DNA of 64,000 nucleotides from Sipunculus nudus (GCA_026874595.1 CM049310.1:46971058-47035057), one strand, 5' to 3'. Numbered from the stretch's first letter, positions 23,101 through 34,800 are shown. Program-made: numbers and translations. Notes: generated by a model not told the origin, from the sequence alone.

Positions 23101-24180
23101 TATTAAATCATTTGAGTAATTATGCTCTGAGGCTCAGTCAAAGCCTAATATTCAAGCATTATAGTATGGGGATGAGGCTCAGTCAAAGCCTGGTGTTCAA
23201 GCATTATAGTAATGTGATGAGGCTTAGTCATAGCCTTGTGTTTAATCATTAAAGTAGTGCTCTAAGGCTCAGTCATAGCCTGTTGTTTATCATTATAGTA
23301 ATGCTCTGAGACTCAGTCATGATGGCCTTGTGTTCAATCATTATAGTAATACTCTAAGGCTCATGCAGTCATAGCCTGATGTTGAATCATTATAGTAATG
23401 CAATGAGGCTCAGTCATAGCCTTGTGATTAATCATTATAGTAATGCTCTGGGGCTCAGTCATAGCATGTTGGCTCAGTCATAGCCTGGTGTTTATGCAAT
23501 GCCTTGTGTTCAAGCATTATAGCAATGCTCTGAGGCTCAGTTAAAGCCTGGTGTTCAAGCATTATAGTAATGGGCTGAGTCTCAGTCAAAGCCTGATGTT
23601 CAAGCATTATAGTAATGGGCTGAGGCTCAGTCAAAGCCTGGTGTTCAAGCATTATAGTAATGCTCTGAGGCTCAGTTAAAGCCTGGTGTTCAAGCATTAT
23701 AGTAATGGGCTGAGGCCCAGTCAAAGCCTGGTGTTCAAGCATTGTAGTAATGTGATGAGGCTCAGACTCAAAGCCTGGTGTTCAGGCATCATAGTAAGGC
23801 CCTGAGACGTAGTCATGCCCTGTTGTTCTTGCATTAAAGTGACAGCCTGGTGTTCACATATAATAGTATTGGTAATTTCTCCAAAATGTTGCATAAGGCT
23901 GGGTTAGTAGCACACTAGATAACAGTTCTCATACACAGCCACTATCAACTAACTTGTTGTGACAGTTTTGTCCTTTTATGTCAATGGCCACTATTGAGTC
24001 ATCACAGTCTGACAAAGTCAGTTGACATAAATGGATGAAACTGTCGCAGCAGGTAAGCTGATAGTGACTGCGTATGAGAACTGTTATCTAGTACTGGTAA
24101 TGCTTTGAGGCGAAGTCATAATCTGTTCTAGCGTTAAAGTGATGCACTAAGGTACAGTCACAGTCTATTTTCCTAGTATT
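23100..24180. repeat. 45-bp minisatellite, interrupted by a hairpin element
   Basis: Units of about 45 bp of the form aggctcagtcaaagcctggt-gttcaagcattatagtaatg are most regular at 23500-23780 and degenerate outward. A 177-bp hairpin (23915-24091) splits the array, and recognisable units resume at 24092. Since 45 is a multiple of 3, a minus-strand frame reads a 15-residue repeat (MLEHQALTEPQPITI). I regard that as incidental. Confidence 0.85.
23915..24091. repeat. Hairpin element inside the 45-bp array
   Basis: Arms of about 70 bp: ctagataacagttctcatac at the left and its inverse gtatgagaactgttatctag at the right. Inner parts also pair (actatcaactaac with the inverse of gtaagctgatagt, ttttatgtcaa with ttgacataaa). 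It is a palindromic, non-coding, foldback or MITE-like insertion. Confidence 0.75.
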
Positions 24181-25559
24181 AAAATACACAATGTAACAAT
24201 GTAATACAATAAGGTAAGGTGAAGATTTTAATAATTTTAACCAGAGTTAATTGAGGATTTTTCAACTAGGGGCCTTCATTTTCTTTAATAAGGTTAATTT
24301 AAAAAACAGCACAAACTGTTTATTTTTAAAAATTTTCTATATATTCTATATACTTCAGTGTGCCTTGTGCTGCCCTAAAATGTATTACCTAGGCTATGAA
24401 ACTTGAAAGCACTATTCTTGAGGATCTGTTTATACTGTATATTTAGATTGTGTGGTTCTATTGGTGTTTTCAAAGTTTCATAGGCCCAGTAACCATGCAT
24501 GATATTTTATTATATTGCTGAAATAATTATTCATTCATATGGCAACAAGCTGATGTGCTTTCATTTTCACGATAGTTGTCAGGAATAATCATCATTGATA
24601 ATACCATACACCATTAAGTACCCAGCTTATGCTCATCAATGTCTCATGAAATGATTAAGGAATAAACAGACTAGTTTCCTGGACCCTTTTCCTATATATA
24701 AAAATAACCATCAATATGTGGTTTTCCTTGTTGGAGGACAACCATTCTTAAAGTTCCCCAATCACCTATTATACCATATAAACTAAAGGTAATCCCTCAG
24801 AGCTTCTATAAAAATAAGTCAGAAAACGTGGATTTCACCGCACACAGGTGATATATATATATGCTTATATATCAACATGTTTATAATATGTGGGGGCCCA
24901 CCAAAATAATCAAAACAGATTCAACAAGGGCATCTGACAGCAAGTCAGATAAGCAAAAGCTTTGCAGATGGTGTTTAGCAACAAGTGACCCTTTCTACCT
25001 CCATATACATGCACCCGCCACCTTAGGTTAAATGTTTTTTCTGGTTTGTCAATATTGCTGTGTTTACAAACATGTTGTAGATAAACAAGTTCATACATCC
25101 TTCACAAAGGCCTTATGAGAACTTTTCACAACCAAAAGTACCTTTAGATCATTATGATAAACACAGAGGAAGCCAGAAATCACATAATTTTTTTCAACAT
25201 GAGGTGAATGGGCACCTTTAATATAAGCCATAAGGAAAACCTGGCTGTTATATAATGCAGGATGGAGATCTCACTATTGTTAACATTAATGGAGTCCTCA
25301 ACACAGGAGCACTGAGCTGATAATTAATCACACTGAGTGACTGTAGCAGCAACAGAACAAAGCCAGCAGTGACTGTTAACCAAGGTGAGATCTTTCATTG
25401 ATCTGTAAAGCTAACCTCCCTTGTACACAATAGTAACACAAGGTGTTAATGGGCACTGTAACATTTGAAGGTTTCTGGGAGTAAACACTCGGACTGGCAC
25501 TCATCACTGGATAACAGGCTCTGTATTACTGGGTTAATCCTGCAATGTTTAATTGGTGA
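24181..25559. other. Non-coding stretch with one dispersed repeat
   Basis: No gene recognised. It contains the minus-oriented dispersed repeat at 25137-25222. Confidence 0.5.
25137..25222 (-). repeat. Dispersed repeat, minus-oriented copy
   Basis: Reverse complement of the block at 148-232 (ggaagccagaaatcacata ... aggtgaatgggcaccttta). Confidence 0.6.
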
Positions 25560-25860
25560 TGGGAAAAAAAGTCACAGGAAATAAAGTCACAACTTTATAA
25601 ATATGGGTTGGAAATAGAGTCATAGCTAGGTTTGTGTTAGAAATGAAGTCACAATTTTGAATAGAAAATAGAGTCACAGCTAGGTTTTTTAAAAATAAAA
25701 GTCATGGGAAATAAAGTTTTAACTTTAGGTGGAAATTAAGTCACAGCAAGAAGGTCACACACACAAGGGTAGGAAATAATATCACAGCTAGGTTCATGTT
25801 GGAAAAACAGTCACAGGAAACAAAGTCAATTTGGGTAGAAAATAAAGTCACCTATTTAAT
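25560..25860. repeat. Degenerate tandem repeat (aaagtcaca motif)
   Basis: Repeated 'ggaaataaagtcacaact' and 'agagtcacagctaggtt' modules at intervals of about 25-55 bp. Strongly diverged. Confidence 0.65.
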
Positions 25861-26199
25861 TAAAAACACCACTTAAATTCTAATGTTATGCAAAAAATAT
25901 AACTTTTTTTTATATTTTACTGTAAATTACCAAGTTTTGAAAATTTAACAAGGTTACCAGTATAATTTTATATATATTTATACAGCAAATTTATGGACAA
26001 TGGACCTAAGACTTACAACACTTGCAGATATGGGACTTACAATTAACAGACATGCATACTATCTATAGAAGTGAACACCTGATATTAGACCTATTATTTA
26101 CCACTTAAAGTATAAGGATAATAAAATGAAACACTGCCTCTGTAAATATCACTGAACCTGAACCTCTTGTACTTGCTGAAGTGATAGACTTGTCTGATG

Positions 26200-26860
26200 C
26201 ATTGTGGGATTGCTGATTTCTGTGTATTAGTTGTCATGCAACCTTTTTGACAGTGACTGTGAATCTGTGGTGTCTGATATTAGTTTACCATGCAATACTT
26301 CAAGCGGTTAGTGAATCCCTGATGCTTACATATAAATTTATCATGTAATTATTGTAGGAGATGTTACCGCGGTTACCCTGCATGGTGTTTTGCATATGAT
26401 TAGTTTCTAAAGCATACAATAGTTGAGTTTGTGGTCCTGGTGTGTGATATAAGTTTATCAGGCCATAATTTAAAAAAAGGTGTTAACACCTGATGTTTAT
26501 ACAATTTATTAGAATGTCACGCATCTTTGTCAATGTAACTTCAGAGAAGCATAAAATTGATCCCAGTGCAATGACACAAAACACACTAGACGAATTAATC
26601 AGGTAAGGTTTAGATCCAGCTATCAGATCAGAACCACATTTAGTTCTGCCTGATTCAGATAGCGGGTGCTGTATCCACTGCCTTTTCACTTCATGATAGA
26701 CAGTGCATTCCAGGTCTGAAATAAAGGCATTGCATGCACTCCTGCTGTTACCTATTCATTACTGTTAGTTCTGCTTGATACAGACAGGGGGTGCTGTGTC
26801 ACCTGTTTTACCACCTCATGCCACACAAATGGCCAGACAGTCATGACAGAAGGCATTTTA
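26200..26860. repeat. Two degenerate tandem duplications
   Basis: From about 26200 to 26480, units of about 80 bp share 'gatattagtttaccatgcaat'. From 26630 to 26870, two units of about 120 bp share 'ttagttctgcctgattcaga' and 'ggcattttatacactgctgt'. Both are diverged. Confidence 0.5.
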
Positions 26861-26869
26861 TACACTGCT

Positions 26870-27720
26870 GTCATCTGTCCTTCAATTTCACAAATAAATC
26901 AATAAAATTTTAACGACTAAATGGTAAAGAGATGAATGGTCACATCTGGTGTTGGCCAAATAATTTTGATAATTCAATAATCTGTTTTCATATGAGCCAT
27001 ATTCAGAGTACAGGTATCGTAGAAAGCTTAGATACTGTCTGCCCCAAAGTAGTAACAGTGGACCAACTCGAAGTTTGACCACAGGACTTGTGGTAGATGA
27101 TAAATCACTAAAAACAGGAACTGAATTTTCTTAGCTTATCCAAATCTGGCAGATACTAAAAAATATACAGCCACTTTCACTGACCCTTCTGTCACCATGG
27201 AAATAAATATTAATGAAAAGATCAAAAAAAGAAACCACTATCTTTTAAATTATTCAAAGAATCAGCTCACATCACTCAATCAAGTAATAAATTTGTGCAT
27301 TATTCCTAATTTCCTGTGGCAAAACCTTCACAAATATTAAAAAAATCAGTTTTATTCCCAAAGGCTGACTATTGGCATGCGGAGGATATTGATAGAGCAC
27401 CTTTGGTGACATGTACCAAGGCATACATCAAATTAATTTGCTTTTAACATGTAAACCTGTTTGATAAGCTGTTCCTCATACACTTTCAGCAAAGCCTCTG
27501 GGACATTCTCATGGACTGTATGTCAGCATAAATTGTATCAATTCTGTAAGTGATTCAAATGTACTGTGAGTTGCATTGATGAAAAAAGTTCTACAATGGC
27601 AAAACAATTCATCAATATCACAGCAGTAGAATGCATCAAGGACTTGGTGCTTCTCAATGCAAATTTTGGAGGAGCTTATACATTTTTCCTCTATGTATAG
27701 CATTACACTATTTTACTTTT
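26870..27720. other. Non-coding stretch
   Basis: Two minus-strand open frames (26888-27082 and 27509-27703) have protein-like composition, but neither has a splice context or domain I recognise. Confidence 0.4.
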
Positions 27721-27724
27721 TTGG

Positions 27725-28120
27725 TATCAGATTTAACATACATGCCTTGATCAGCATTTTGCGATGTGTAACATTTTACCATATGATGGTTATAGCATTT
27801 CAGTACAACATTTAACATTTTTACTACCTTTAGCATTCTGCTAGGTATAACATATTCACCGTGTTTAGCATAATGTTATGGTTAACAATTCACTGTGTTT
27901 AGTATGATGTTATTATGTTTAAAATATTTACCATATTTACCATTCTGATATGTATAACCTTTTCACCATGTTCAGTACTGTGCTATATGTATAACATGTT
28001 CACTACATTTAGCATTCTGCTGTATGTAATATTCACACTATTTTCAGCATTAGCCTGATATTTATAATTTTCACTACGTATTCCATTTTCACTGTGCTCA
28101 ACATTTTTGCTATGTTTAAC
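27725..28120. repeat. Degenerate tandem repeat (tttagcat...gtataac motif)
   Basis: Units of roughly 40-50 bp with 'accatatttagcattctgctatgtataac' type modules, very diverged. Confidence 0.6.
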
Positions 28121-28897
28121 ATAACAGCACTTTCAGCTCGTCCTTGTCAATGCCCTCTCTGCTCATTACAAAATGTCATGTGACCTCAGTGCAGCTTAAC
28201 TGACACTCCGGATGTCACAGTCTGGCTGTTTCATGTTCACTACAGTTAATTAGCTTTCAAGGAATAGGAAACTTCAGACAGGCAGGTTCCTTCAGGGACT
28301 TCTGTTTGAAGTGTAATGAGGATGGGTGGGGCACATGGCATAAGGTATATATGGTGCTGTAGCTTAAGTACAAGATTGATTTCTACAATTCAGCACACAT
28401 TCCCCTCCTACCTATCACAGCGAGAGTCCATTAAGAAATTGGATGGTCTTGTCATGTTATTCTACTCTGTGATCATATAAATCCACAAGTATAATAAGCC
28501 CCTTTGTTAATGATCAGAAAGGTTCTTTCTAAAAAGCAACTGAGTCAGCTCAAATACAGATATAACATTTCTTTACCTGTTGGTGCAAGTTGTTTTTTTA
28601 CACCTATTGGTTGTATGCAATCAGTTAAGATAAATAACCTTTCAGGGTCGGAGTTGGGCACTGCCAGCTGGTTATTTGGTCATTGTTATAAATGACATAC
28701 AGAAAGAGACAGACCTTGTTTTTTATCTTTGTTAGATCAGAAGCATTGGTGTGTAGTTGTATAAATAAACATCATCAAATATGAACCTTTTAAAGAAGAT
28801 ACAAACTTGCCAGTTTCAAGGATATCATAACCTTTGGAAGGGAGATATGAGGTCTACACTGTTGATCCAAATTTACAGAGAAAATTCCACTTGAAAT
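28121..28897. other. Non-coding stretch
   Basis: No gene or element recognised between the two tandem arrays. Confidence 0.5.
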
Positions 28898-31160
28898 CCT
28901 AGGTTAGGGGAGTTATATATTCACACTGAGGATTCCAGACGGGGGATATATATCCAAACTGAGGATCCAAGGTTGGGGGATATATATCCACACTGAGGAT
29001 CCCAGGTTGGGGGATATAAATCCACACTGAGGATTCCAGACGAGGGGATATATATCCAAACTGAGGATCCAAGGCTGGGGGATATATATCCACACTGAGG
29101 ATGCAAGGTTGGGGGATATAAATCCACATTGAGGATCCCAGGTTGGGGGATATATATCCAAACTGAGGATCCAAGGTTGGGGGATATATATCCACACTGG
29201 GGATGCAAGGTTGGAGGATATATATCCAAACTGAAGATCCAAGGTTGGGGGATATATATCCAAACTGAGGATCCAAGGTTGGGGGATATATATCCAAACT
29301 GAGGATCCAAGGTTGGGGGATATATATCCACATTGAGTATCCCAGGTTGGGGGATATATATCCACACTGAGGATCCCAGGTTGGGGGATATAAATCCACA
29401 CTGAGGATCCCAGGTTGGGGGATATATATCCAAACTGAGGATCTAAGGTTGGGGGATATAAATCCACACTGAGGATCCCAGGTTGGGGGATATATATCCA
29501 CATTGAGGATCCCAGGTTGGGGGATATAAATCCACACTCAGGATCCCAGGTTGGGGGATATAAATCCACACAGGTTGGGGGATTTATATCCACAATGAGG
29601 ATCCAAGTTTGGGGGATATATATCCAAACTGGGGACTCCAGGTTGGGGGATAATTATATCCACATTGAGGATCCCAGGTTGGGGGATATAAATCCACATA
29701 TAGGATCCCAGGTTGGGGGATATATATCCACATTGAGGATCCCAGGTTGGGGGATATAAATCCACACTGAGGATCCCAGGTTGGGGGATATATATCCACA
29801 TTGAGGATCCCAGGTTGGGGGATATAAATCCACACTGAGGATCCCAGGTTGGGGGATATATATCCACATTGAGGATCCCAGGTTGGGTTGATTTATATCC
29901 ACAATGAGGATCCCAGGTTGGGGGATATAGATCAACACCAAGGATCCCAGGTTAGGTGGATTTATATCCACAATGAGGATCCAAGGTTGGGGGATATAAA
30001 TCCACACTGAGGATCCCAGGTTGGGGGATATATATCCACACTGAGGATCCCAGGTTGGGTGATATAAATCCACACTGAGGATCCCAGGTTGAGGGATATA
30101 AATCCACACTGAGGATCCCAGGTTGGGGGATATAAATCCACACTGAGGATTCCAGACGAGGGGATATATATCCAAACTGAGGATCCAAGGCTGGGGGATA
30201 TATATCCACACTGAGGATGCAAGGTTGGGGGATATAAATCCACATTGAGGATCCCAGGTTGGGGGATATATATCCAAACTGAGGATCCAAGGTTGGGGGA
30301 TATATATCCACACTGGGGATGCAAGGTTGGGGGATATATATCCAAACTGAAGATCCAAGGTTGGGGGATATATATCCAAACTGAGGATCCAAGGTTGTAG
30401 GATATAAATCCAAACTGAGGATCCAAGGTTGGGGGATATATATCCACATTGAGTATCCCAGGTTGGGGGATATATATCCACACTGAGGATCCCAGGTTGG
30501 GGGATATAAATCCACACTGAGGATCCCAGGTTGGGGGATATATATCCAAACTGAGGATCCAAGGTTGGGGGATATTAATCCACACTGAGGATCCCAGGTT
30601 GGGGGATATATATCCACATTGAGGATCCCAGGTTGGGGGATATAAATCCACACTCAGGATCCCAGGTTGGGGGATATATATCCACACTGAGGATCCCAGG
30701 TTGGGGGATATAAATCCACACTGAGGATCCCAGGTTGGGGGATATATATCCACACTGAGGATCCCAGGTTGGGGGATATATATCCACATTGAGGATCCCA
30801 GGTTGGGGGATATATATCCACATTGAGGATCCCAGATTGGGTGGATTTATATCCACAATGAGGATCCAAGGTTGGGGGATATATATCCAAACTGGGGACC
30901 CCAGGTTGGGGGATATATATCCACGTTGAGGATCCCAGGTTGGGGGATATAGATCAACACTGAGGATCTCAGGTTAGGTGGATTTATATCCACAATGAGG
31001 ATCCCAGGTTGGGGGATATAGATCAACACTGAGGATCCCAGGTTAGGTGGATTTATATCCACAATGAGGATCCAAGGTTGAGGGATATATATCCAAACTG
31101 GGGATCCAAGGTTCTGGGATATATATCCACACTGGAGATCCAGACTGGGGGATATATAAG
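28898..31160. repeat. 34-bp minisatellite, about 66 units, with higher-order repeats
   Basis: The unit is ggatatatatcc-acactgag-gatccc-aggttggg (34 bp). Each unit carries a 12-bp palindrome GGATATATATCC, a GGATCC-like site and a G5 run. Variants are ggatataaatcc, ggatttatatcc and ggatatagatc. About 530 bp starting at 29031 are repeated nearly identically 1116 bp later (30147 onward). A second, shorter higher-order pattern of about 70 bp occurs at 30830-31075. Because 34 is not a multiple of 3 and the unit has no stop triplet on the minus strand, all three minus frames stay open for up to about 300 codons. These open frames are a by-product and I do not call genes. Confidence 0.95.
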
Positions 31161-32052
31161 ATATCTGTATAATATATATCAATATTCTCTGGTGTTTGGT
31201 TTGCATGGTAGATATTTATCTGATCAAAGACAGAATAGGTACAAGATTGAAGCTGGTCAAGTATGTACAAATTAGAGCTCATTGATACAAAGTAAAGCAG
31301 GGAAAATAGACTGAATGAACTGTCCAAAGCTGGTACATTCCCAGATATCATTACTACAATTACAAATGAAGTTTATAGTTAACTAAAGACACAGCATGAA
31401 GACTCTTAATGCAACCAAAAAAAAATAAAATGAAAGAATAATAAAAACCAGTGGCATCTGTGGGTAGGCTAGCCAATCATATTTTTATAACAGGCTCTGG
31501 TCAGGGACAGCATTGTATGCTGGGTGACAGGTGTCAATCATAACATTGGTGTGATCCAGACTTTAATATTCTATTCACCTGGCCTGGTCCATGTTTAAGT
31601 GCACTAGGGATACACACCTCACTGTGGCAGTGTTGTGCTGATAGATGTGTTGTGATACATTAGTCATACTGCTGCATTATTAAACACTACAGCCTGATGA
31701 CATTGTAGGCATGTCTCAGCTGTTACGTGTAAGCTAGGCTTCACTGGCAATACAACCAATGTACAACCAAACTCTGTATATTACTTCCATTCCTTCACTT
31801 AACTTTTGCCATATGACCATTTTGTCTAAGTTAAAACTGTAGTGGCTGAGTGATCTTTTAAAAGATTTCACCAATACACAGGCCAAGGCACCTGTCCAGA
31901 AGTTGAGAGTAGAGTGGGGGACAGAGTGCAGATTTAAAAAAAAATTTAAAATGGAGAAAAAACTATGAAACTTTTTTTCACTTTAGCTCTAAATAAGTGG
32001 TAAAAAGGAAATGAAAATTCAAGAACACCCTGCTAGAGACTACTTTTTTTTT
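31161..32052. other. Non-coding stretch
   Basis: No gene or repeat recognised. Confidence 0.5.
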
Positions 32053-32053
32053 T

Positions 32054-32275
32054 GCACCAGCTTCTGTGGGTTAGGGGTAGAGCACAAGACTGAAAGCCAG
32101 GAGATTGTGAGTTTGAATCTCAGCTAAGGCGGTAAAATTTTTCATGGTCGGCCTCAACCTAGTGTTAGCGCTCTGTGGGCTGAATGGGAAGGTCATGGAC
32201 CACGGCCATGTTTCACTCACAAAACAAGTGTGCCTTTCAGGGGTTCCTCAGTGGTATGACCAGCAATATAAGAAG
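32054..32275 (+). mobile_element. tRNA-derived SINE
   Basis: The 5' part is tRNA-like. It has an A-box-like gggttaggggtagagcac (about 32067-32084), an anticodon-arm-like segment, and a B-box-like gtgagtttgaatctcag (about 32107-32122). The body at 32181-32260 ('gggaaggtcatg', 'gccatgtttcac', 'ggttcctcagtgg') recurs at 57349-57420. RNA polymerase III promoter plus shared body marks a SINE rather than a tRNA gene. There is no CCA-adjacent acceptor stem match. Confidence 0.7.
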
Positions 32276-32325
32276 AAAGTGTGTGACATCCCCTGTGGGT
32301 ACTTAAGTAGGGTGGGTCCTTAACT

Positions 32326-32344
32326 CCCCCCCCCCCCACCCCCC
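32326..32344 (-). repeat. Poly-C tract
   Basis: Two C runs separated by one A. Confidence 0.9.
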
Positions 32345-33100
32345 AGAACACACACACATTTCCTTGGAGTCCAGCCTATACATTGATTTTTAATGGTTTC
32401 TTTTCATATTCTCAAGTTACATAAGAAAAAGACATCTTAGAATATTTCAATTAATAAATATAGTGGTAAATAAACTTCAATAAAAAATAACATTTGCAGA
32501 TTAGTTTGACTACAGATTACACTAAGCTATGACCTGAGGTTCACTGCACAGTCCCACACGGACCTCCACTCAAAGCCACTAGGTGCCAATATGCCAAAAG
32601 GTTCAGAGGTTAACTATCAACAAATACCAAGGATTCATTGAATGAATATGCTAGTATAAATATATCACTGAATCTCCAGGATATATATACATACAGGGAT
32701 GTGCTCATTCCAGTTGGGGCCTTGAGGGGCCCATGGCCGGCAGTTTTTCCTGCTACCTGACACTTGACCAGAAAGTGTCAATGCCAGCCCGGAAGTAATA
32801 ATGAAAAAAATTTTTTAAGCCGTGATAAAAAAATATGTGTGTATACATTTATCTCGCTGTGTTTATCCTGTATTACTATAAGTGACCCCTGTCAAATATA
32901 TCTGAAGTATATATGTGCCAATGTAGATGATTTTCAGAGGCACTTAAAAATGACTATTTAAAAGAAGGTACCCTTTCACAGTGTGCCATATTTAGTAAAT
33001 GTTAATGAATAAAATTTGCTATCGAAACAGTGAATGTAGCCGCTAGGGTAGCCCCACCTTGTATCTGTGTAAAGGCTAATTCTGTTGTCACAACTGAAGT
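32345..33100. other. Non-coding stretch
   Basis: No gene or element recognised. Confidence 0.5.
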
Positions 33101-33104
33101 CACA

Positions 33105-33395
33105 TGAGGCGCCAAATGATGTTTGGTTTGTTGCTGATGATGAACGAGATGAATACTTGAATATATTTGAAAGGTCACAGGCTCACAGTTATAATGGGGC
33201 CAAACTGTGGTAGAACAGTGGAATATGATGCTTGGCCTAGGATTTTAAGAGAGAAACTGAACACAATCACTCCTTCCCCATATGTAAGTAAATTGCAACA
33301 AATCCTGACAGAATACGAACTGACAGATGAGTCCACCATTGGGTTTTACATTTCAGTTGGCTCTCAGTGTCAGCATTGCTGCCAGAAATTCTGAA
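33105..33395 (+). pseudogene. Exon-like or pseudo-coding fragment, unidentified
   Basis: One frame reads DVWFVADDERDEYLNIFERS and then meets a stop near 33216. Another frame carries on with VEYDAWPRILREKLNTITPS, QILTEYELTDESTIGFYISV and a Cys/His-rich end. A consensus donor (gtaagta) follows CCATAT near 33283. The protein-like composition with a frame break suggests a decayed exon or retrocopy. I do not recognise the family. Confidence 0.3.
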
Positions 33396-33469
33396 CTTTA
33401 TAATACATTTGCTAATGAAACTGATATATCATGTCTATAAAAAATGTAAGTTTGAATTCTTTTGGCCAT

Positions 33470-33485
33470 CCCCCCCCCCCCCCCC
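33470..33485 (-). repeat. Poly-C homopolymer of 16
   Basis: Uninterrupted C run. Confidence 0.9.
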
Positions 33486-33558
33486 AGCCTTCTGTCTCAC
33501 TTACATGGACTGCCGCCTGGCACTCAAATTATTCTGAGCACATACTCCCAGGGAGGAT

Positions 33559-33559
33559 G

Positions 33560-33594
<35 letters not shown>
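33559..33594. repeat. (TA)n microsatellite
   Basis: TA run of about 36 bp with one C. Confidence 0.95.
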
Positions 33595-33598
<4 letters not shown>

Positions 33599-33907
33599 TG
33601 ATGTGTTCAGAATAATATTAATGTTAAAGCATACCTTGGACTCTCTGATGTGCTTCAACCAGTAACCTCCAGTAATACCCTAATGATCGAATTACCTAAT
33701 TAATACCATCAAATCAACAATCAACCTTTGTACCATAGATGATTTTGAACAAATCCCTGAGAGATCTATAAAACAAGATCAGACATGCTCTGGAGTGCTA
33801 ATGAGTTAGATGTTTAATCCAACAAAATCCATGGTCAAACCAGGTCATTAGGGAACTTTTAAATACTGCTCATAGTAGTAAAACATGGCATTAAGGTACA
33901 TCTTCAA

Positions 33908-34050
33908 CTAATACACTCTAACAGCTGGACCTCTTCTACTAATACACTCTAACAGCTGGACCTCTTCTACTAATACACTCTAACAGCTGGACCTCTTCTA
34001 CTAATACACTCTAACAGCTGGACCTCTTCTACTAATACACTCTCACACCT
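33908..34050. repeat. 31-bp minisatellite, 4.6 copies
   Basis: The unit ctaatacactctaacagctg-gacctcttcta repeats essentially without change. The last copy is diverged. The near identity implies recent expansion. Confidence 0.95.
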
Positions 34051-34199
34051 GGTCCTGAGGACTTGCCAACTATCCTTGTTCAAGAATTCATGAGTCACGG
34101 CACAGGTTGGTGTTTACTGTCCAACCCATGTACACAAACCCTGTATGATACATAGTGACATGGCAAATGGCAAAATTCAATCTATATGACTGACTACTT

Positions 34200-34285
34200 A
34201 TATTATCCATTCAACAGTGGTTAGAATTCAGCCAGTATCAAATGTTTGATAAATTCAGCCAGTATCAAATGTTTGATGGATCACC
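34200..34285. repeat. Short direct duplication
   Basis: 'attcagccagtatcaaatgt' plus 'ttgat' appears twice in a row at about 34227 and 34255. Confidence 0.7.
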
Positions 34286-34309
34286 ATGTCATCGTATTTA
34301 TGTGGTGTT

Positions 34310-34800
34310 CCATGAGCAGTGTGCTGCTATTTACAGGTCCTGTGGACTTGGTGTTCATCCTGAGTAGCAACTATGGAGTCTTGATATTTGTGTGTGTGTG
34401 TTTGTGTGTCTAATGTGGTGTTCACATGAGCGGTATGCTGCTATTTACAGTTATAACTGTTTCCTTTGTGAATTGGCAGCTATAAAGTCTCAAGTGCTCT
34501 TTGTATGTGTGTGTGTGTGTCTGATGTGTTCACATGCATGAGCATAATGCTACTATTACAATTAAAACTGTTGTGTTTGTGGAATGGCAACTACAACGTC
34601 TTGCTCTTTGTGTGTGTGTGTGTTTATGTGTCTGATGTGATGTTTACATGAGCTGCATGCTACTATTTATATCTAATATGGTTGCCATCATGAGGTGACA
34701 GCTATAACGCCTTGCTTTTGTGTGCGTGTTATTGAAGTGGTGTTGGTATAACCAAAATGCTGCCATTTATGAGTGTTGTGGTTGCCTTCATGGGGTAGAA
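34310..34800. repeat. Degenerate tandem repeat of about 120 bp with (GT)n
   Basis: Four or five diverged units share 'tgtgtgtgtgtctgatgtg', 'gttcacatgagc', 'atgctgctatttacag' and 'ggcaactataa'. Each carries a GT dinucleotide stretch. Confidence 0.75.

Noticed and set aside
23455-23742. 95-codon open frame with a 15-residue repeat
   Set aside because: It follows from the 45-bp minisatellite unit being a multiple of three. It has no flanking coding signal.
27509-27703. 64-codon minus-strand frame with exon-like composition
   Set aside because: No acceptor or donor in phase with any neighbour and no recognised domain.
28898-31160. CRISPR-like array
   Set aside because: Units are contiguous, with no unique spacers, and the setting is a eukaryotic genome. 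It is a minisatellite.
28899-31206. Several long minus-strand open frames (93-302 codons)
   Set aside because: They arise from a stop-free 34-bp tandem unit read in all three frames. There is no start context, splice site or domain.
32063-32130. Functional tRNA gene
   Set aside because: A- and B-box-like sequences are present but no acceptor-stem pairing was found. The downstream body recurs elsewhere, which marks a SINE.
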